Below are positions 1 to 9,102 of a DNA stretch of 64,000 nucleotides, in pieces. Each line of letters begins with the position of its first letter. The first letter of the stretch is position 1. A program made the translations under genes and the position numbers. The notes beneath the pieces were generated by a model. That model was not told the origin of the DNA, did no database searches, and worked only from the letters and a program-made list of their open reading frames with translations. Where the stretch lies: positions 1 through 64,000 of the forward strand of contig CAZWBR010000011.1 in assembly GCA_964632305.1 (NCBI GenBank). The letters run 5' to 3'. This stretch comes from CAZWBR01 sp964632305 (GTDB taxonomy: Bacteria; Bacteroidota; Bacteroidia; Bacteroidales; Prolixibacteraceae).

Positions 1-160
1 ATTTTCTCTTGCGATAATAAACCTTAAGAATATGATGGCAAACATACGAGGAACCATACAGATACCACGGCGATGACCCGACCATGAAACGGGGTAGACC
101 CCCTCATGGGTATGATAACGGATCATGCAGAATGTTAAATTAGGAGGCATCAGTACTTTT

Positions 161-194
161 TTTGTGAAAAAAAGAAAGGGATTGACTATCTTTG
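161..194 (+). promoter_or_regulatory. Candidate Bacteroidota promoter for the GH67 gene
   Basis: A TTTG (161-164) lies 22 bases before TATCTTTG (187-194), close to the Bacteroidota consensus TTTG-N19-21-TAnnTTTG. The -7 box is 48 bases before the ATG at 242. Its position inside the longer open frame that begins at 125 argues that translation starts at 242. The surrounding ATTGACTATCTTTGA is also found in front of the GH3 gene on the other strand. Confidence 0.55.
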
Positions 195-241
195 AGACCA
201 AACTGAAACAGATATTTACAATTAACATAAGGAACCGTAAA

Positions 242-2311
242 ATGATGAAAATTATTATTGGGATAGTATTTATGTTCCTGACTGTAGGTCTACAGGCAGA
301 GGATGGTCATAATCTATGGTTAAGGAGCAAAAGCTCCGGAGCGGTAAATGTAGTATGCTCAAAAAAATCGGCTACCATTGATCTTGCGAAGCAGGAATTA
401 CAGCAAGGTTGGAATGGTAAAGCCGGGGCTTCGGTTGTACTTACCGTTAAAAACGATAAGCTGATCAAGGGTGACGGGTTTAAGCTTAGTCCCTCCGGCG
501 TTCAGGCTAATACTGAAGTGGGAATTTTATATGGGGTTTACGAGATGCTCAGGCGTCAGCAAACCGGGGAATCAATTCAGGAAGAGATCTGTAATCCCTC
601 GTACGAACGCCGTATATTGAACCACTGGGATAATCTCGATGGTTCGGTCGAGCGTGGCTATGCCGGTCATTCCATTTTCTGGCACAAGGGTGACGATGCC
701 TGGGTTGTAACCGATAAAGAGAAGGTTTTGTGGCAGGAGTATGCCCGGGCCAATGCTTCGATCGGTATTAACGGATCGGTCGTGAATAATGTAAATGCCT
801 CGCAACTGATGCTGACCCCTGAATGTCTGGGGAAGGTAAAGGCTATCGCCGAAGTGTTACGCCCTTACGGGATCAAGACTTACTTATCAATAAAATTCTC
901 TTCTCCGACCTTAATTGGCGGATTGAAATCTACTGATCCGTTGGATCCTGAAGTCATCAAATGGTGGAAGGATAAGGCTAAGGAGATCTATACCCTGATC
1001 CCCGATTTCGGCGGATTCCTGGTTAAAGCGAACAGCGAAGGCCAGCCCGGTCCGCAGGATTACGGACGGACCCATGCCGACGGGGCCAACATGCTGGCCG
1101 ATGCCCTGAAACCATTCGGAGGTATTGTCATGTGGCGCGCCTTCGTATACAAGACTTCAGATCAGGATCGTGCCAAACAGGCTTATACTGAGTTTATGCC
1201 GTTGGACGGGCAATTTCGTGATAATGTGATCATCCAGGTGAAGAATGGCCCGGTTGACTTTATGCCACGCGAACCTTTCAGCCCGCTTTTTGGTGCTATG
1301 AAGAAGACCTCTCTTATGCCTGAATTACAAATTACCCAGGAATATCTTGGTCATTCCATTCATCTGGTCTTTTTATCGACGATGTGGGAAGAGTTACTAA
1401 AAAGTGATACTTACCAGGAAGGGGCGGGCAGCACTGTGGCCCGTTGTACTGACGGGAGTATATATCCTCAAAAACATACTGCCATTGCCGGCGTGGCCAA
1501 CATCGGGTTGGATACCAACTGGTGTGGTCATCATTTTGCCCAGTCGAACTGGTACGCTTTCGGCCGTTTGGCCTGGAACAATAAACTGACCAGTGATCAG
1601 ATCGCCGGAGAGTGGTTAAAACTTACTTTTTCCGATAATTCGGCCGGTCAATCAGGTTTTTCAGCCGACTGGACCGCTAATTTTTTCACTCCGGTCAGGA
1701 AAATGATGCTTGACAGCCGCGAAGCAGCGGTGAATTATATGATGCCATTAGGTTTGCACCACATCATGTCGGCCAACGAGCATTATGGTCCTGGTCCATG
1801 GTGGGCCCCTGCACGGACGCGGAAAGACTGGACCCCTCCTTATTTTCACAATGCCAACGAGAAGGGAGTCGGTTTCGACCGTACCAGCACTGGCAGTGAC
1901 GCGGTGAGCCAGTATCACGCACCGCTCAGTTCGCAATATGGTGATATTAACAGTTGTCCGGAAAATCTTTTACTGTGGTTCCATCATGCTTCATGGGACC
2001 ATAAGATGAAGAGTGGCCGCACTTTGTGGGATGAGATGTGCTACAGTTACGATACAGGAGTTCAGCAGGTGCGCCAGTTTCAGATGGTGTGGGACAAGGT
2101 ACAGCCCTATGTCGACGAGGAACGGTTTATTCACGTACAAAGCAGGCTCCGTAGTCAGAGCAGCAACGCGCAGCTTTGGAAAGATGCCTGTCTGCTTTAC
2201 TTCCAGACATTCAGTAAGATGCCTATACCGTATGATATCGAGCGTCCGGTTCACAACCTGGATGATATGATACAATCGGATATGAAAAGACCATCGTTAA
2301 GGAACTATTAA
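242..2311 (+). CDS. GH67 xylan alpha-1,2-glucuronidase
   Basis: Predicted 689-residue exported enzyme that removes (4-O-methyl)glucuronic acid from the non-reducing end of xylo-oligosaccharides. The start at 242 gives a typical signal peptide (MMKIIIGIVFMFLTVGLQA). The GH67 active site is intact: the general acid is Glu266 in KANSEGQPGPQ, and the two catalytic carboxylates are Asp339 (PVDFMPREPFSPLFG) and Glu367 (ELQITQEYLG). The spacings of 73 and 28 residues equal those of the Cellvibrio enzyme (Glu292, Asp365, Glu393), which supports full-length activity. An N-terminal GH67N-like domain covers roughly residues 20-130. GH67 acts on short oligosaccharides, so it probably works in the periplasm after the GH115 enzyme encoded two genes downstream. 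The family call is firm; the location is inferred. Confidence 0.95.
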   Translation: MMKIIIGIVFMFLTVGLQAEDGHNLWLRSKSSGAVNVVCSKKSATIDLAKQELQQGWNGKAGASVVLTVKNDKLIKGDGFKLSPSGVQANTEVGILYGVYEMLRRQQTGESIQEEICNPSYERRILNHWDNLDGSVERGYAGHSIFWHKGDDAWVVTDKEKVLWQEYARANASIGINGSVVNNVNASQLMLTPECLGKVKAIAEVLRPYGIKTYLSIKFSSPTLIGGLKSTDPLDPEVIKWWKDKAKEIYTLIPDFGGFLVKANSEGQPGPQDYGRTHADGANMLADALKPFGGIVMWRAFVYKTSDQDRAKQAYTEFMPLDGQFRDNVIIQVKNGPVDFMPREPFSPLFGAMKKTSLMPELQITQEYLGHSIHLVFLSTMWEELLKSDTYQEGAGSTVARCTDGSIYPQKHTAIAGVANIGLDTNWCGHHFAQSNWYAFGRLAWNNKLTSDQIAGEWLKLTFSDNSAGQSGFSADWTANFFTPVRKMMLDSREAAVNYMMPLGLHHIMSANEHYGPGPWWAPARTRKDWTPPYFHNANEKGVGFDRTSTGSDAVSQYHAPLSSQYGDINSCPENLLLWFHHASWDHKMKSGRTLWDEMCYSYDTGVQQVRQFQMVWDKVQPYVDEERFIHVQSRLRSQSSNAQLWKDACLLYFQTFSKMPIPYDIERPVHNLDDMIQSDMKRPSLRNY

Positions 2312-2581
2312 CCTGGGTTTGGTATTGAATTGAATAGTTAGCAACTTAAATACAGGAAGGTAATAAGGTTAGACAGGCTTGCATGTGAAATTTCCGCGAT
2401 GGTGAGGTATTAAAAATAAGGATTTAAAACCTTATCCTGTCTATTTCAACCTTAGCAGAAGTTTCGGATTCAAACAAAATAACCTTATTGCCTTTTTTAC
2501 AAAGCATTATTGCATATCAAAAACCGGACCCGGGTTATCTAGATCTTTTCGGTTTACTGAAACTATAAGTTTGAAAAGAAA

Positions 2582-4975
2582 ATGAAATCTAAACATCTTG
2601 CTGTAAATCTGTTTCTTTGTGCATTTTTGATGAGTTTTGGGAGTTTTGCACAGGAGAAACTATATCCCAATGAGTTCCCTATAGGGGATGTCGTCCTGCT
2701 CGACGGGCCGTTTAAACATGCCCGCGACCTGAATATCCAGGTGTTGTTGGAATATGATGTTGACCGGTTAATCGCGCCGTTCAGGAAAGAGGCCGGATTG
2801 CCGGAAAAAGCAAAACTATATGCGAACTGGGAAGGTTTGGACGGACATGTCGGGGGACATTATCTGTCGGCCTTGGCAATAAATTATGCGGCTACCGGCA
2901 ACGCTGAATGTAAAAAGCGGATGGATTACATGCTCTCCGAGTTGAAGCTCTGCCTGGCGGCGAACAATAAGAACAACCCGGAATGGGGGAGAGGATACTT
3001 GGGCGGCGTGCCTAACAGTGAAAAAATATGGAGTACCTTTCAGAAGGGAGATTTCGCGGCTTACCGTTCGGCCTGGGTGCCTTGGTACAATGTTCATAAG
3101 CTCTATTCCGGTTTAAGGGATGCCTGGCTTTATGCCGGTAATGAGGATGCAAAGGATCTTTTCCTGAAGTTTTGCGATTGGGGAATAAATATCACCTCTT
3201 CGCTGACCGAGGCGCAGATGCAAACGATGCTTGATACCGAACATGGGGGTATGAACGAGATTTATGCCGATGCTTATCAGATGACCCGTGATGAGAAATA
3301 CCTGACTGTTGCCAAGCGGTTTTCGCACCGGATGTTGCTCGATGCCATGGCGGCTGATCAGGATAATCTCGATAATAAACATGCCAATACGCAGGTCCCC
3401 AAGGCCGTGGGTTTTCAACGTATTGCCGAGCTGACTAATGATAAGGATTATGCCGAGGCTGGCCTTTTTTTCTGGGAGACGGTAACCGGAACGCGGTCGC
3501 TGGCTTTCGGGGGAAACAGCAGAAGGGAGTTTTTTCCCAGTGTCGCCTCCTGTATTGATTTTGTGAATGATGTTGAAGGTCCCGAGACCTGTAATTCATA
3601 CAACATGCTGAAGTTGACCGAAGATCTGTTCAGGGTCAAGCCTATGGCAAGATACGCTGATTATTACGAAAGGACGATGTATAACCACATCTTGTCGACG
3701 CAGCATCCCGAGCATGGCGGTTATGTCTATTTCACTCCGGCCCGCCCACGTCATTACCGGGTCTATTCATCGCCAAACGAGGCGATGTGGTGTTGTGTGG
3801 GCAGTGGCATGGAGAATCACGGGAAGTATAATCAGATGATCTATACCCATCAGCATGATTCCCTGTTTTTAAACCTCTTTGTTCCCTCGGAGTTGAACTG
3901 GAGGGAGAAGGGCGTGAAGATTAAACAGGATACTAAGTTTCCCGACGAGGAAAAAACAAGGTTGAGAATTACAGAAGGGAGTTCGCCGTTTAAACTGATG
4001 GTCCGTTATCCATCGTGGGTGGCCCAGGGAGCGTTAAAAATATCGGTCAATGGCAAAGCGATAAAAGTGGATGCTCAACCCTCTTCTTATGTCGCTATTG
4101 ACCGTCAGTGGAAAGCCGGGGATGAGGTGACCATCGGGTTGCCAATGCACAATACGGTTGAACAATTGCCCAATGTTCCAAATTATATCGCTTTGATGCA
4201 TGGCCCGATATTGTTAGGGGCCAAGACCGGAACGGAGGATTTGAAAGGAGTGGTTGCCGATGACAGCCGGTGGGGACATATCGCCAGTGGCGAAAAGCTT
4301 CCGAACGACAAAGCCCCGATCATCATTGCCGATAATATCTCTTCGATACCGGGCAAACTGGTTCCGGTGAAGGGAAAACCGATGACTTTCAAGGTGTCGG
4401 GTCTGGAGATGCTTAACCCGTTAAAGAAAGTTGAACTGGTGCCTTTTAGTCAGATTCATGATTCAAGGTACATGATCTACTGGATGGCCTTATCGAAAGA
4501 ACAATCGCGCACCTACCTCGATTCTTTGGCAACCCTGGAAAAAGAGAAACTGGCCCTTCAGAAGCGAACGATCGATTTTGTAGCGCCGGGCGAGCAACAG
4601 CCGGAGGCCGATCATTTGATTCAGAAACAGAATTCAAATACAGGGAATAATCAGGATGAGTTTTGGCGGGATGCCCGTAATGAAGGATATTTCAGTTATA
4701 ATATGGCAACCAATTCAGAGACCAATTTAGTCCTGATGGTGAGATATTGGGGCGCCGACCGGGGACCGCGTAAATTCGATATCTTTATAGATGATGAAAA
4801 GCTGATCACCGAAGATAATACCGGTAAATGGAATCAAAACAAGTTCCAGGAAGTGGAATATGCAATTCCTGATTCGATGGTAAAAGGGAAAGATCGCGTC
4901 AGGGTGAAATTTCAGGCGATTGCAGGGAGCGCTACCGCTTCGGTATATTATATCCGCCTGGCCCGGAAAAAGTAA
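2582..4975 (+). CDS. GH127/GH146-type beta-L-arabinofuranosidase
   Basis: Exported 797-residue protein (signal peptide to about residue 23, SFGSFAQ) of the former DUF1680 group. Characterised GH127 and GH146 members release beta-L-arabinofuranose with a zinc-activated cysteine nucleophile. The metal and nucleophile residues are visible: Glu335 and Cys337 in GPETCNSYN, and Cys404-Cys405 in MWCCVGSGMEN. They match Glu338, Cys340, Cys417 and Cys418 of Bifidobacterium HypBA1. The (alpha/alpha)6 domain runs to about residue 440, followed by beta-sandwich regions, with a C-terminal piece from about 690 of the kind seen in Bacteroidota homologues. GH146 is slightly favoured over GH127 from length and domain layout, but the two cannot be separated by eye. 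It follows the GH67 gene by 270 bases. Confidence 0.88.
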   Translation: MKSKHLAVNLFLCAFLMSFGSFAQEKLYPNEFPIGDVVLLDGPFKHARDLNIQVLLEYDVDRLIAPFRKEAGLPEKAKLYANWEGLDGHVGGHYLSALAINYAATGNAECKKRMDYMLSELKLCLAANNKNNPEWGRGYLGGVPNSEKIWSTFQKGDFAAYRSAWVPWYNVHKLYSGLRDAWLYAGNEDAKDLFLKFCDWGINITSSLTEAQMQTMLDTEHGGMNEIYADAYQMTRDEKYLTVAKRFSHRMLLDAMAADQDNLDNKHANTQVPKAVGFQRIAELTNDKDYAEAGLFFWETVTGTRSLAFGGNSRREFFPSVASCIDFVNDVEGPETCNSYNMLKLTEDLFRVKPMARYADYYERTMYNHILSTQHPEHGGYVYFTPARPRHYRVYSSPNEAMWCCVGSGMENHGKYNQMIYTHQHDSLFLNLFVPSELNWREKGVKIKQDTKFPDEEKTRLRITEGSSPFKLMVRYPSWVAQGALKISVNGKAIKVDAQPSSYVAIDRQWKAGDEVTIGLPMHNTVEQLPNVPNYIALMHGPILLGAKTGTEDLKGVVADDSRWGHIASGEKLPNDKAPIIIADNISSIPGKLVPVKGKPMTFKVSGLEMLNPLKKVELVPFSQIHDSRYMIYWMALSKEQSRTYLDSLATLEKEKLALQKRTIDFVAPGEQQPEADHLIQKQNSNTGNNQDEFWRDARNEGYFSYNMATNSETNLVLMVRYWGADRGPRKFDIFIDDEKLITEDNTGKWNQNKFQEVEYAIPDSMVKGKDRVRVKFQAIAGSATASVYYIRLARKK

Positions 4976-5080
4976 ATTGCTGATGAATAAGAAATAGAAA
5001 TAGAAATGAAAGATACAACTAGTGACTGTTTCCTATATTCAGGAACATTAATCGCTCAAACTGCTAAAAGTACAAGAAAA

Positions 5081-7654
5081 ATGAGATCAAATTCGTTGAT
5101 ATTGTTTTTACTCGTCTGTTTGTTTTTATCAACAATCATTTCGGCAAACGCGCAACAATCCAGCGGTCTTATTTCGAATATCATTTCGAATACAGCTGAA
5201 AAGGGAACCGAATTTCCTATAGTTGCCGTTGATAAATCGGCTGCAACTATCCGCTACGACGAAGCTGATTGGAAAGGCGTAATCCGTGCTATTGGCGACC
5301 TTCAGACCGACATTAACAGCGTAACAGGGGTAAAACCAAATTCGCTTACCGCTGGACCTTCTTCCGAATATGAAATTGTCATCGGAACCGTTGGTAAAAG
5401 CAAGTTGATCGAGGAGCTTGTAAAAGCTAATAAGCTCGATGTAACCGACCTTAAAGGAAAGTGGGAAAGTTTTGTGATCACAACCATTGATAATCCTAAG
5501 CCGGGCACAAAGAAATGTTTGGTTATTGCGGGTAGCGACAAGCGCGGTGCTATTTATGGAATCTACGAACTGTCGCAGCAATTGGGTGTTTCGCCGTGGT
5601 ACTGGTGGGCTGATGTACCTACACAGCAACGACCTTCGGCTTATGTTTTGGCTGGCCGCTATTCTTCGGGCGAGCCGAAAGTTAAATACCGAGGTATCTT
5701 TATCAACGACGAAGCACCATGTTTGACAAGCTGGGTAAAAAACACCTATGGAACCGATTTTGGCGACCATCGGTTTTATTCACGGGTTTTTGAATTGATT
5801 CTTCGTTTGAAAGGAAACTATTTATGGCCAGCCATGTGGAGCTGGGCATTCTATGCCGATGACCCAATGAACAGCAAAGTAGCCGACGAAATGGGTATAG
5901 TTATTGGCACTTCGCACCACGAACCTATGGCGCGCAACCACCAGGAATGGGTTAGAAAAGGAAAGGAAGCCGGAGCCTGGAATTATGCAACCAACCAAAA
6001 AGTGATTGACCAGTTTTTCCGTGAAGGAATTGAACGGATGCAAGGAACTGAAGACCTTGTAACCATTGCCATGCGTGGCGATGGCGATGCGGCCATGTCG
6101 AAAGAAACCGACACGAAACTACTTGAAAAAATAGTGGAAAACCAGCGTAAAATTATTGAAAAGGTAACTAAACGCCCTGCCAAAGAAACACCTCAAGTGT
6201 GGGCATTATACAAAGAAGTGCTCGATTATTACGATGCTGGGATGCGTGTGCCCGATGATGTGATCATACTTTTGTGCGACGACAACTGGGGAAATGTTCG
6301 CCGTTTGCCCAACGAAAAAGAACGCCAACACCCGGGCGGCTGGGGCATGTATTATCATGTCGATTATGTAGGTGCGCCCCGCAATAGTAAGTGGCTTAAT
6401 GTTACGCCCATTCAGAATATGTGGGAGCAGTTGCAACTCACTTATGACTATGGTGTTGATAAACTTTGGGTGCTCAATGTGGGCGACATCAAACCGATGG
6501 AATACCCAATTACGCTTTTCCTAGATATGGCCTGGGACCCAACGCGCTACAATGCAGCTAACCTTTTAGATCATCCGCGTGCGTTTTGTGCCCAGCAGTT
6601 TGGCGACGATCAGGCCGATGAAGCCATGCGCATTCTGAATTTATACAGCAAATACAATGGCCGCGTCACTGCCGAAATGCTCGACCGGAATACCTATAAC
6701 CTCGAAACAGGCGAGTGGAAAAGGGTTTCGGACGAATACCTGAAGCTCGAAGCTGAAGCTTTGCGCCAATACCTTAGCTTGAAACCCGAATACAGGGATG
6801 CTTACAAACAGTTGATTTTGTTCCCTGTTCAGGCTATGGCCAATATTTACGAAATGTACTATTCACAAGCCATGAATCACAAGCTGTTTGCCGAGAACAA
6901 TCCAAAAGCCAACGAATGGGCCGACAATGTGGAACGTACCTTTAAACGCGATGCCGAGCTGAGCAACGATTACAACAAGGTGATGGCCAATGGAAAATGG
7001 GATGGGATGATGACCCAAAAGAAAATTGGCTATACCTCGTGGAACGACAATTTCAGAGCGGATAAAATGCCCAATGTCAAAAGGATAGAATCACCTGAGA
7101 CTGCAGTGGGCAACTATGTGTTTGAACTAGGTAATGGCTATATTACGATAGAAGCCGAGCATTATAACACGTTGAATGATGCTGCCAGTGCCAAATGGAC
7201 CGTTATCCCTTACTTTGGGCGCACTCAAAGCGGAATGGCACTAATGCCTTATTCTAAACCAGTTGACGGAGCTTTCATTTCGTATAAAATGAAACTACCT
7301 GCCGATGTGAAAACGGTAACCGTTCATGTCGTGGTAAAATCGACACTGGCTTTTATTAATTTGGATGGACACAAATATAAAGTAGGCTTCAACGGAAGCG
7401 ATGAACAGGTTGTCAATTTCAATTCCGACCTGAACGAAAAGCCGCAGAATATTTACTCCATTTTCTTTCCAACAGTCGCCAGCAGGGTCGTTGAGAAAAA
7501 GGTACAATTGAATGTTCCTGCAAGCGCCGATGGAGCACAGGTTCTGACACTTACACCATTGGATCCCGGAATTGTGTTCGAGAAAATTGTAGTTGACTTT
7601 GGTGGTTATAAAAACTCGTATCTGTTTGGTGAAGAATCGAATAGTAAAAGGTAA
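5081..7654 (+). CDS. GH115 xylan alpha-1,2-glucuronidase
   Basis: Predicted 857-residue exported enzyme. GH115 differs from GH67 in removing methylglucuronic acid from internal positions of polymeric xylan. The start at 5081 is preferred over the in-frame ATG at 5006 because it begins a clean signal peptide (MRSNSLILFLLVCLFLS) ending near ANAQ. Family landmarks include GSDKRGAIYGIYELSQQLGV, VSPWYWWADVP, KYRGIFINDEAP, LKGNYLWPAMW and GTSHHEPMARN. A C-terminal beta-rich domain begins at IEAEHYNTL near residue 689. GH115 catalytic residues are less settled than in GH67, so none is named. Having both alpha-glucuronidase families three genes apart suggests sequential attack on polymer and oligomer. 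Confidence 0.93.
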   Translation: MRSNSLILFLLVCLFLSTIISANAQQSSGLISNIISNTAEKGTEFPIVAVDKSAATIRYDEADWKGVIRAIGDLQTDINSVTGVKPNSLTAGPSSEYEIVIGTVGKSKLIEELVKANKLDVTDLKGKWESFVITTIDNPKPGTKKCLVIAGSDKRGAIYGIYELSQQLGVSPWYWWADVPTQQRPSAYVLAGRYSSGEPKVKYRGIFINDEAPCLTSWVKNTYGTDFGDHRFYSRVFELILRLKGNYLWPAMWSWAFYADDPMNSKVADEMGIVIGTSHHEPMARNHQEWVRKGKEAGAWNYATNQKVIDQFFREGIERMQGTEDLVTIAMRGDGDAAMSKETDTKLLEKIVENQRKIIEKVTKRPAKETPQVWALYKEVLDYYDAGMRVPDDVIILLCDDNWGNVRRLPNEKERQHPGGWGMYYHVDYVGAPRNSKWLNVTPIQNMWEQLQLTYDYGVDKLWVLNVGDIKPMEYPITLFLDMAWDPTRYNAANLLDHPRAFCAQQFGDDQADEAMRILNLYSKYNGRVTAEMLDRNTYNLETGEWKRVSDEYLKLEAEALRQYLSLKPEYRDAYKQLILFPVQAMANIYEMYYSQAMNHKLFAENNPKANEWADNVERTFKRDAELSNDYNKVMANGKWDGMMTQKKIGYTSWNDNFRADKMPNVKRIESPETAVGNYVFELGNGYITIEAEHYNTLNDAASAKWTVIPYFGRTQSGMALMPYSKPVDGAFISYKMKLPADVKTVTVHVVVKSTLAFINLDGHKYKVGFNGSDEQVVNFNSDLNEKPQNIYSIFFPTVASRVVEKKVQLNVPASADGAQVLTLTPLDPGIVFEKIVVDFGGYKNSYLFGEESNSKR

Positions 7655-7855
7655 ACAAGGTTTGATCAGAAAGAAAATAACAATTGTTACGAGTCGAATC
7701 AAGATGCTTTTATTGATAATTTTTTCCTTTAACAGCATGTTTGTCAATTGGACAAATATGGCTTCGGGACACGGATATGGAGACCAATTGAAATCAGGGG
7801 AGTCTCCATGTCAATCAATTATGTTATGATCACAAAACAAATAAAGACAATTAAA

Positions 7856-8809
7856 ATGAAAATCGGAATTTTAACAGCTTTAATTTCTATCGTGACCTTT
7901 TCCTCGGTTCTTGCTCAGAACCCTATCATTAAACACCTGTTTACTGCCGATCCGGCTCCGATCGTGTATCGCGACACGCTTTTTTTATATACCGGACATG
8001 ATGTCGCTGCTGAGAATGCGCCGAACTATGAGATGGCCGACTGGCATGTTTTTTCGACGACCGATATGAAGAACTGGAAAGACTATGGTGCGGTATTATC
8101 GCCCAGTGTTTTTTCGTGGGCCGGGAAGGATGCTTATGCCGCACAGTGTATCGAGCGTAACGGTAAATTTTACTGGTATGTGGCTGTTGGTCATAAGAGC
8201 GACGAGAACAGCAAAGGTGGTTTTGGCATCGGAGTAGCTGTTTCTGACACGCCATACGGGCCGTTTAAGGATGCAATAGGCAAGGCCTTGATCGTAAATG
8301 AGATGACTACTGATGTGAAGCATGGATGGGATGATATTGATCCTACCGTGTTTATCGATGATGATGGACAGGCTTACATGTACTGGGGTAACCAAAGTTG
8401 CCGATACGTTAAGTTGAAGGAGAATATGATCGAGCTTGATGGTCCGATTACGGTTATCCCCAAACCGCTCAATTATACTGAAGGCCCCTGGTTTTATAAA
8501 CGGAACAATTTGTATTACCTGGTCTATGCTGCAAAATTTCCTGAGACCATTGAATATTGTACCTCAACAAGCCCAACCGGTCCGTGGACTTACCGCGGTA
8601 TAATTCAGGATCCGGTTCCAAACAGTACGACAACCCACGCCGGAATCATAGATTACAAAGGTCAGACCTATTTCTTTTATCACAATGGCGCGTTACCCAC
8701 AGGGGGTAATTACCGTCGTTCGGTTTGTGTGGATTATATGTATTATAACCCGGACGGTACCATACAAAAAGTCATTCAGACCAAGGAAGGCGTTAAACCT
8801 GTTAAGTAA
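7856..8809 (+). CDS. GH43 beta-xylosidase / alpha-L-arabinofuranosidase
   Basis: A 317-residue single-domain five-bladed beta-propeller enzyme. The start at 7856 (MKIGILTALISIVTFSSVLAQ) gives a signal peptide; the in-frame starts upstream only add a hydrophilic leader. The GH43 triad is present: general base Asp32 (TADPAP), pKa modulator Asp162 (DIDPTVF) and general acid Glu209 (TEGPWFY). Blade-closing motifs such as YLVYAAKFPE and YFFYHNG follow. It resembles subfamily-1-like xylosidases and arabinofuranosidases; substrate cannot be decided from sequence. The gap to the GH115 gene is 201 bases. Confidence 0.9.
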   Translation: MKIGILTALISIVTFSSVLAQNPIIKHLFTADPAPIVYRDTLFLYTGHDVAAENAPNYEMADWHVFSTTDMKNWKDYGAVLSPSVFSWAGKDAYAAQCIERNGKFYWYVAVGHKSDENSKGGFGIGVAVSDTPYGPFKDAIGKALIVNEMTTDVKHGWDDIDPTVFIDDDGQAYMYWGNQSCRYVKLKENMIELDGPITVIPKPLNYTEGPWFYKRNNLYYLVYAAKFPETIEYCTSTSPTGPWTYRGIIQDPVPNSTTTHAGIIDYKGQTYFFYHNGALPTGGNYRRSVCVDYMYYNPDGTIQKVIQTKEGVKPVK

Positions 8810-8886
8810 AACGAAGTCTAATTATATTGGTTGAGTGATTCAGTAATGGCGATTAACCTGATAAACTATTGATGCAAGTCGGAATT

Positions 8887-8904
8887 CTGTCAGGTCCCTG
8901 ACAG
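8887..8904 (+). terminator. Short hairpin after the GH43 gene
   Basis: CTGTCAGG and CCTGACAG form an 8-bp stem with a 2-base loop, followed by TTTATT. It lies 78 bases after the stop codon. It could be a weak terminator or an operator-like palindrome. The rest of the 293-base gap to the GH97 gene shows only AT-rich DNA. Confidence 0.4.
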
Positions 8905-9102
8905 TTTATTGATGGGTCACTAAATAGTTTATTAGGCTTAATTGTCTAATAATGTAGCGTTTAGTTGAATTTAGTTCCAATTAAACGGAAGGGACGGGAT
9001 ATAATCAACTATACAGTTTTATTCTGTTCGTAATTTCGTTTTTATGATCATGTATAAATGGTTTTTTCCTTGAAGGATTGAGAAACCTATTAAACTTAAA
9101 GA

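Noticed and set aside
2566..2573. TAAGTTTG as promoter of the GH127/146 gene
   Set aside because: It fits TAnnTTTG but ends 8 bases before the ATG, and no TTTG is at the right distance, so it would demand a nearly leaderless transcript.
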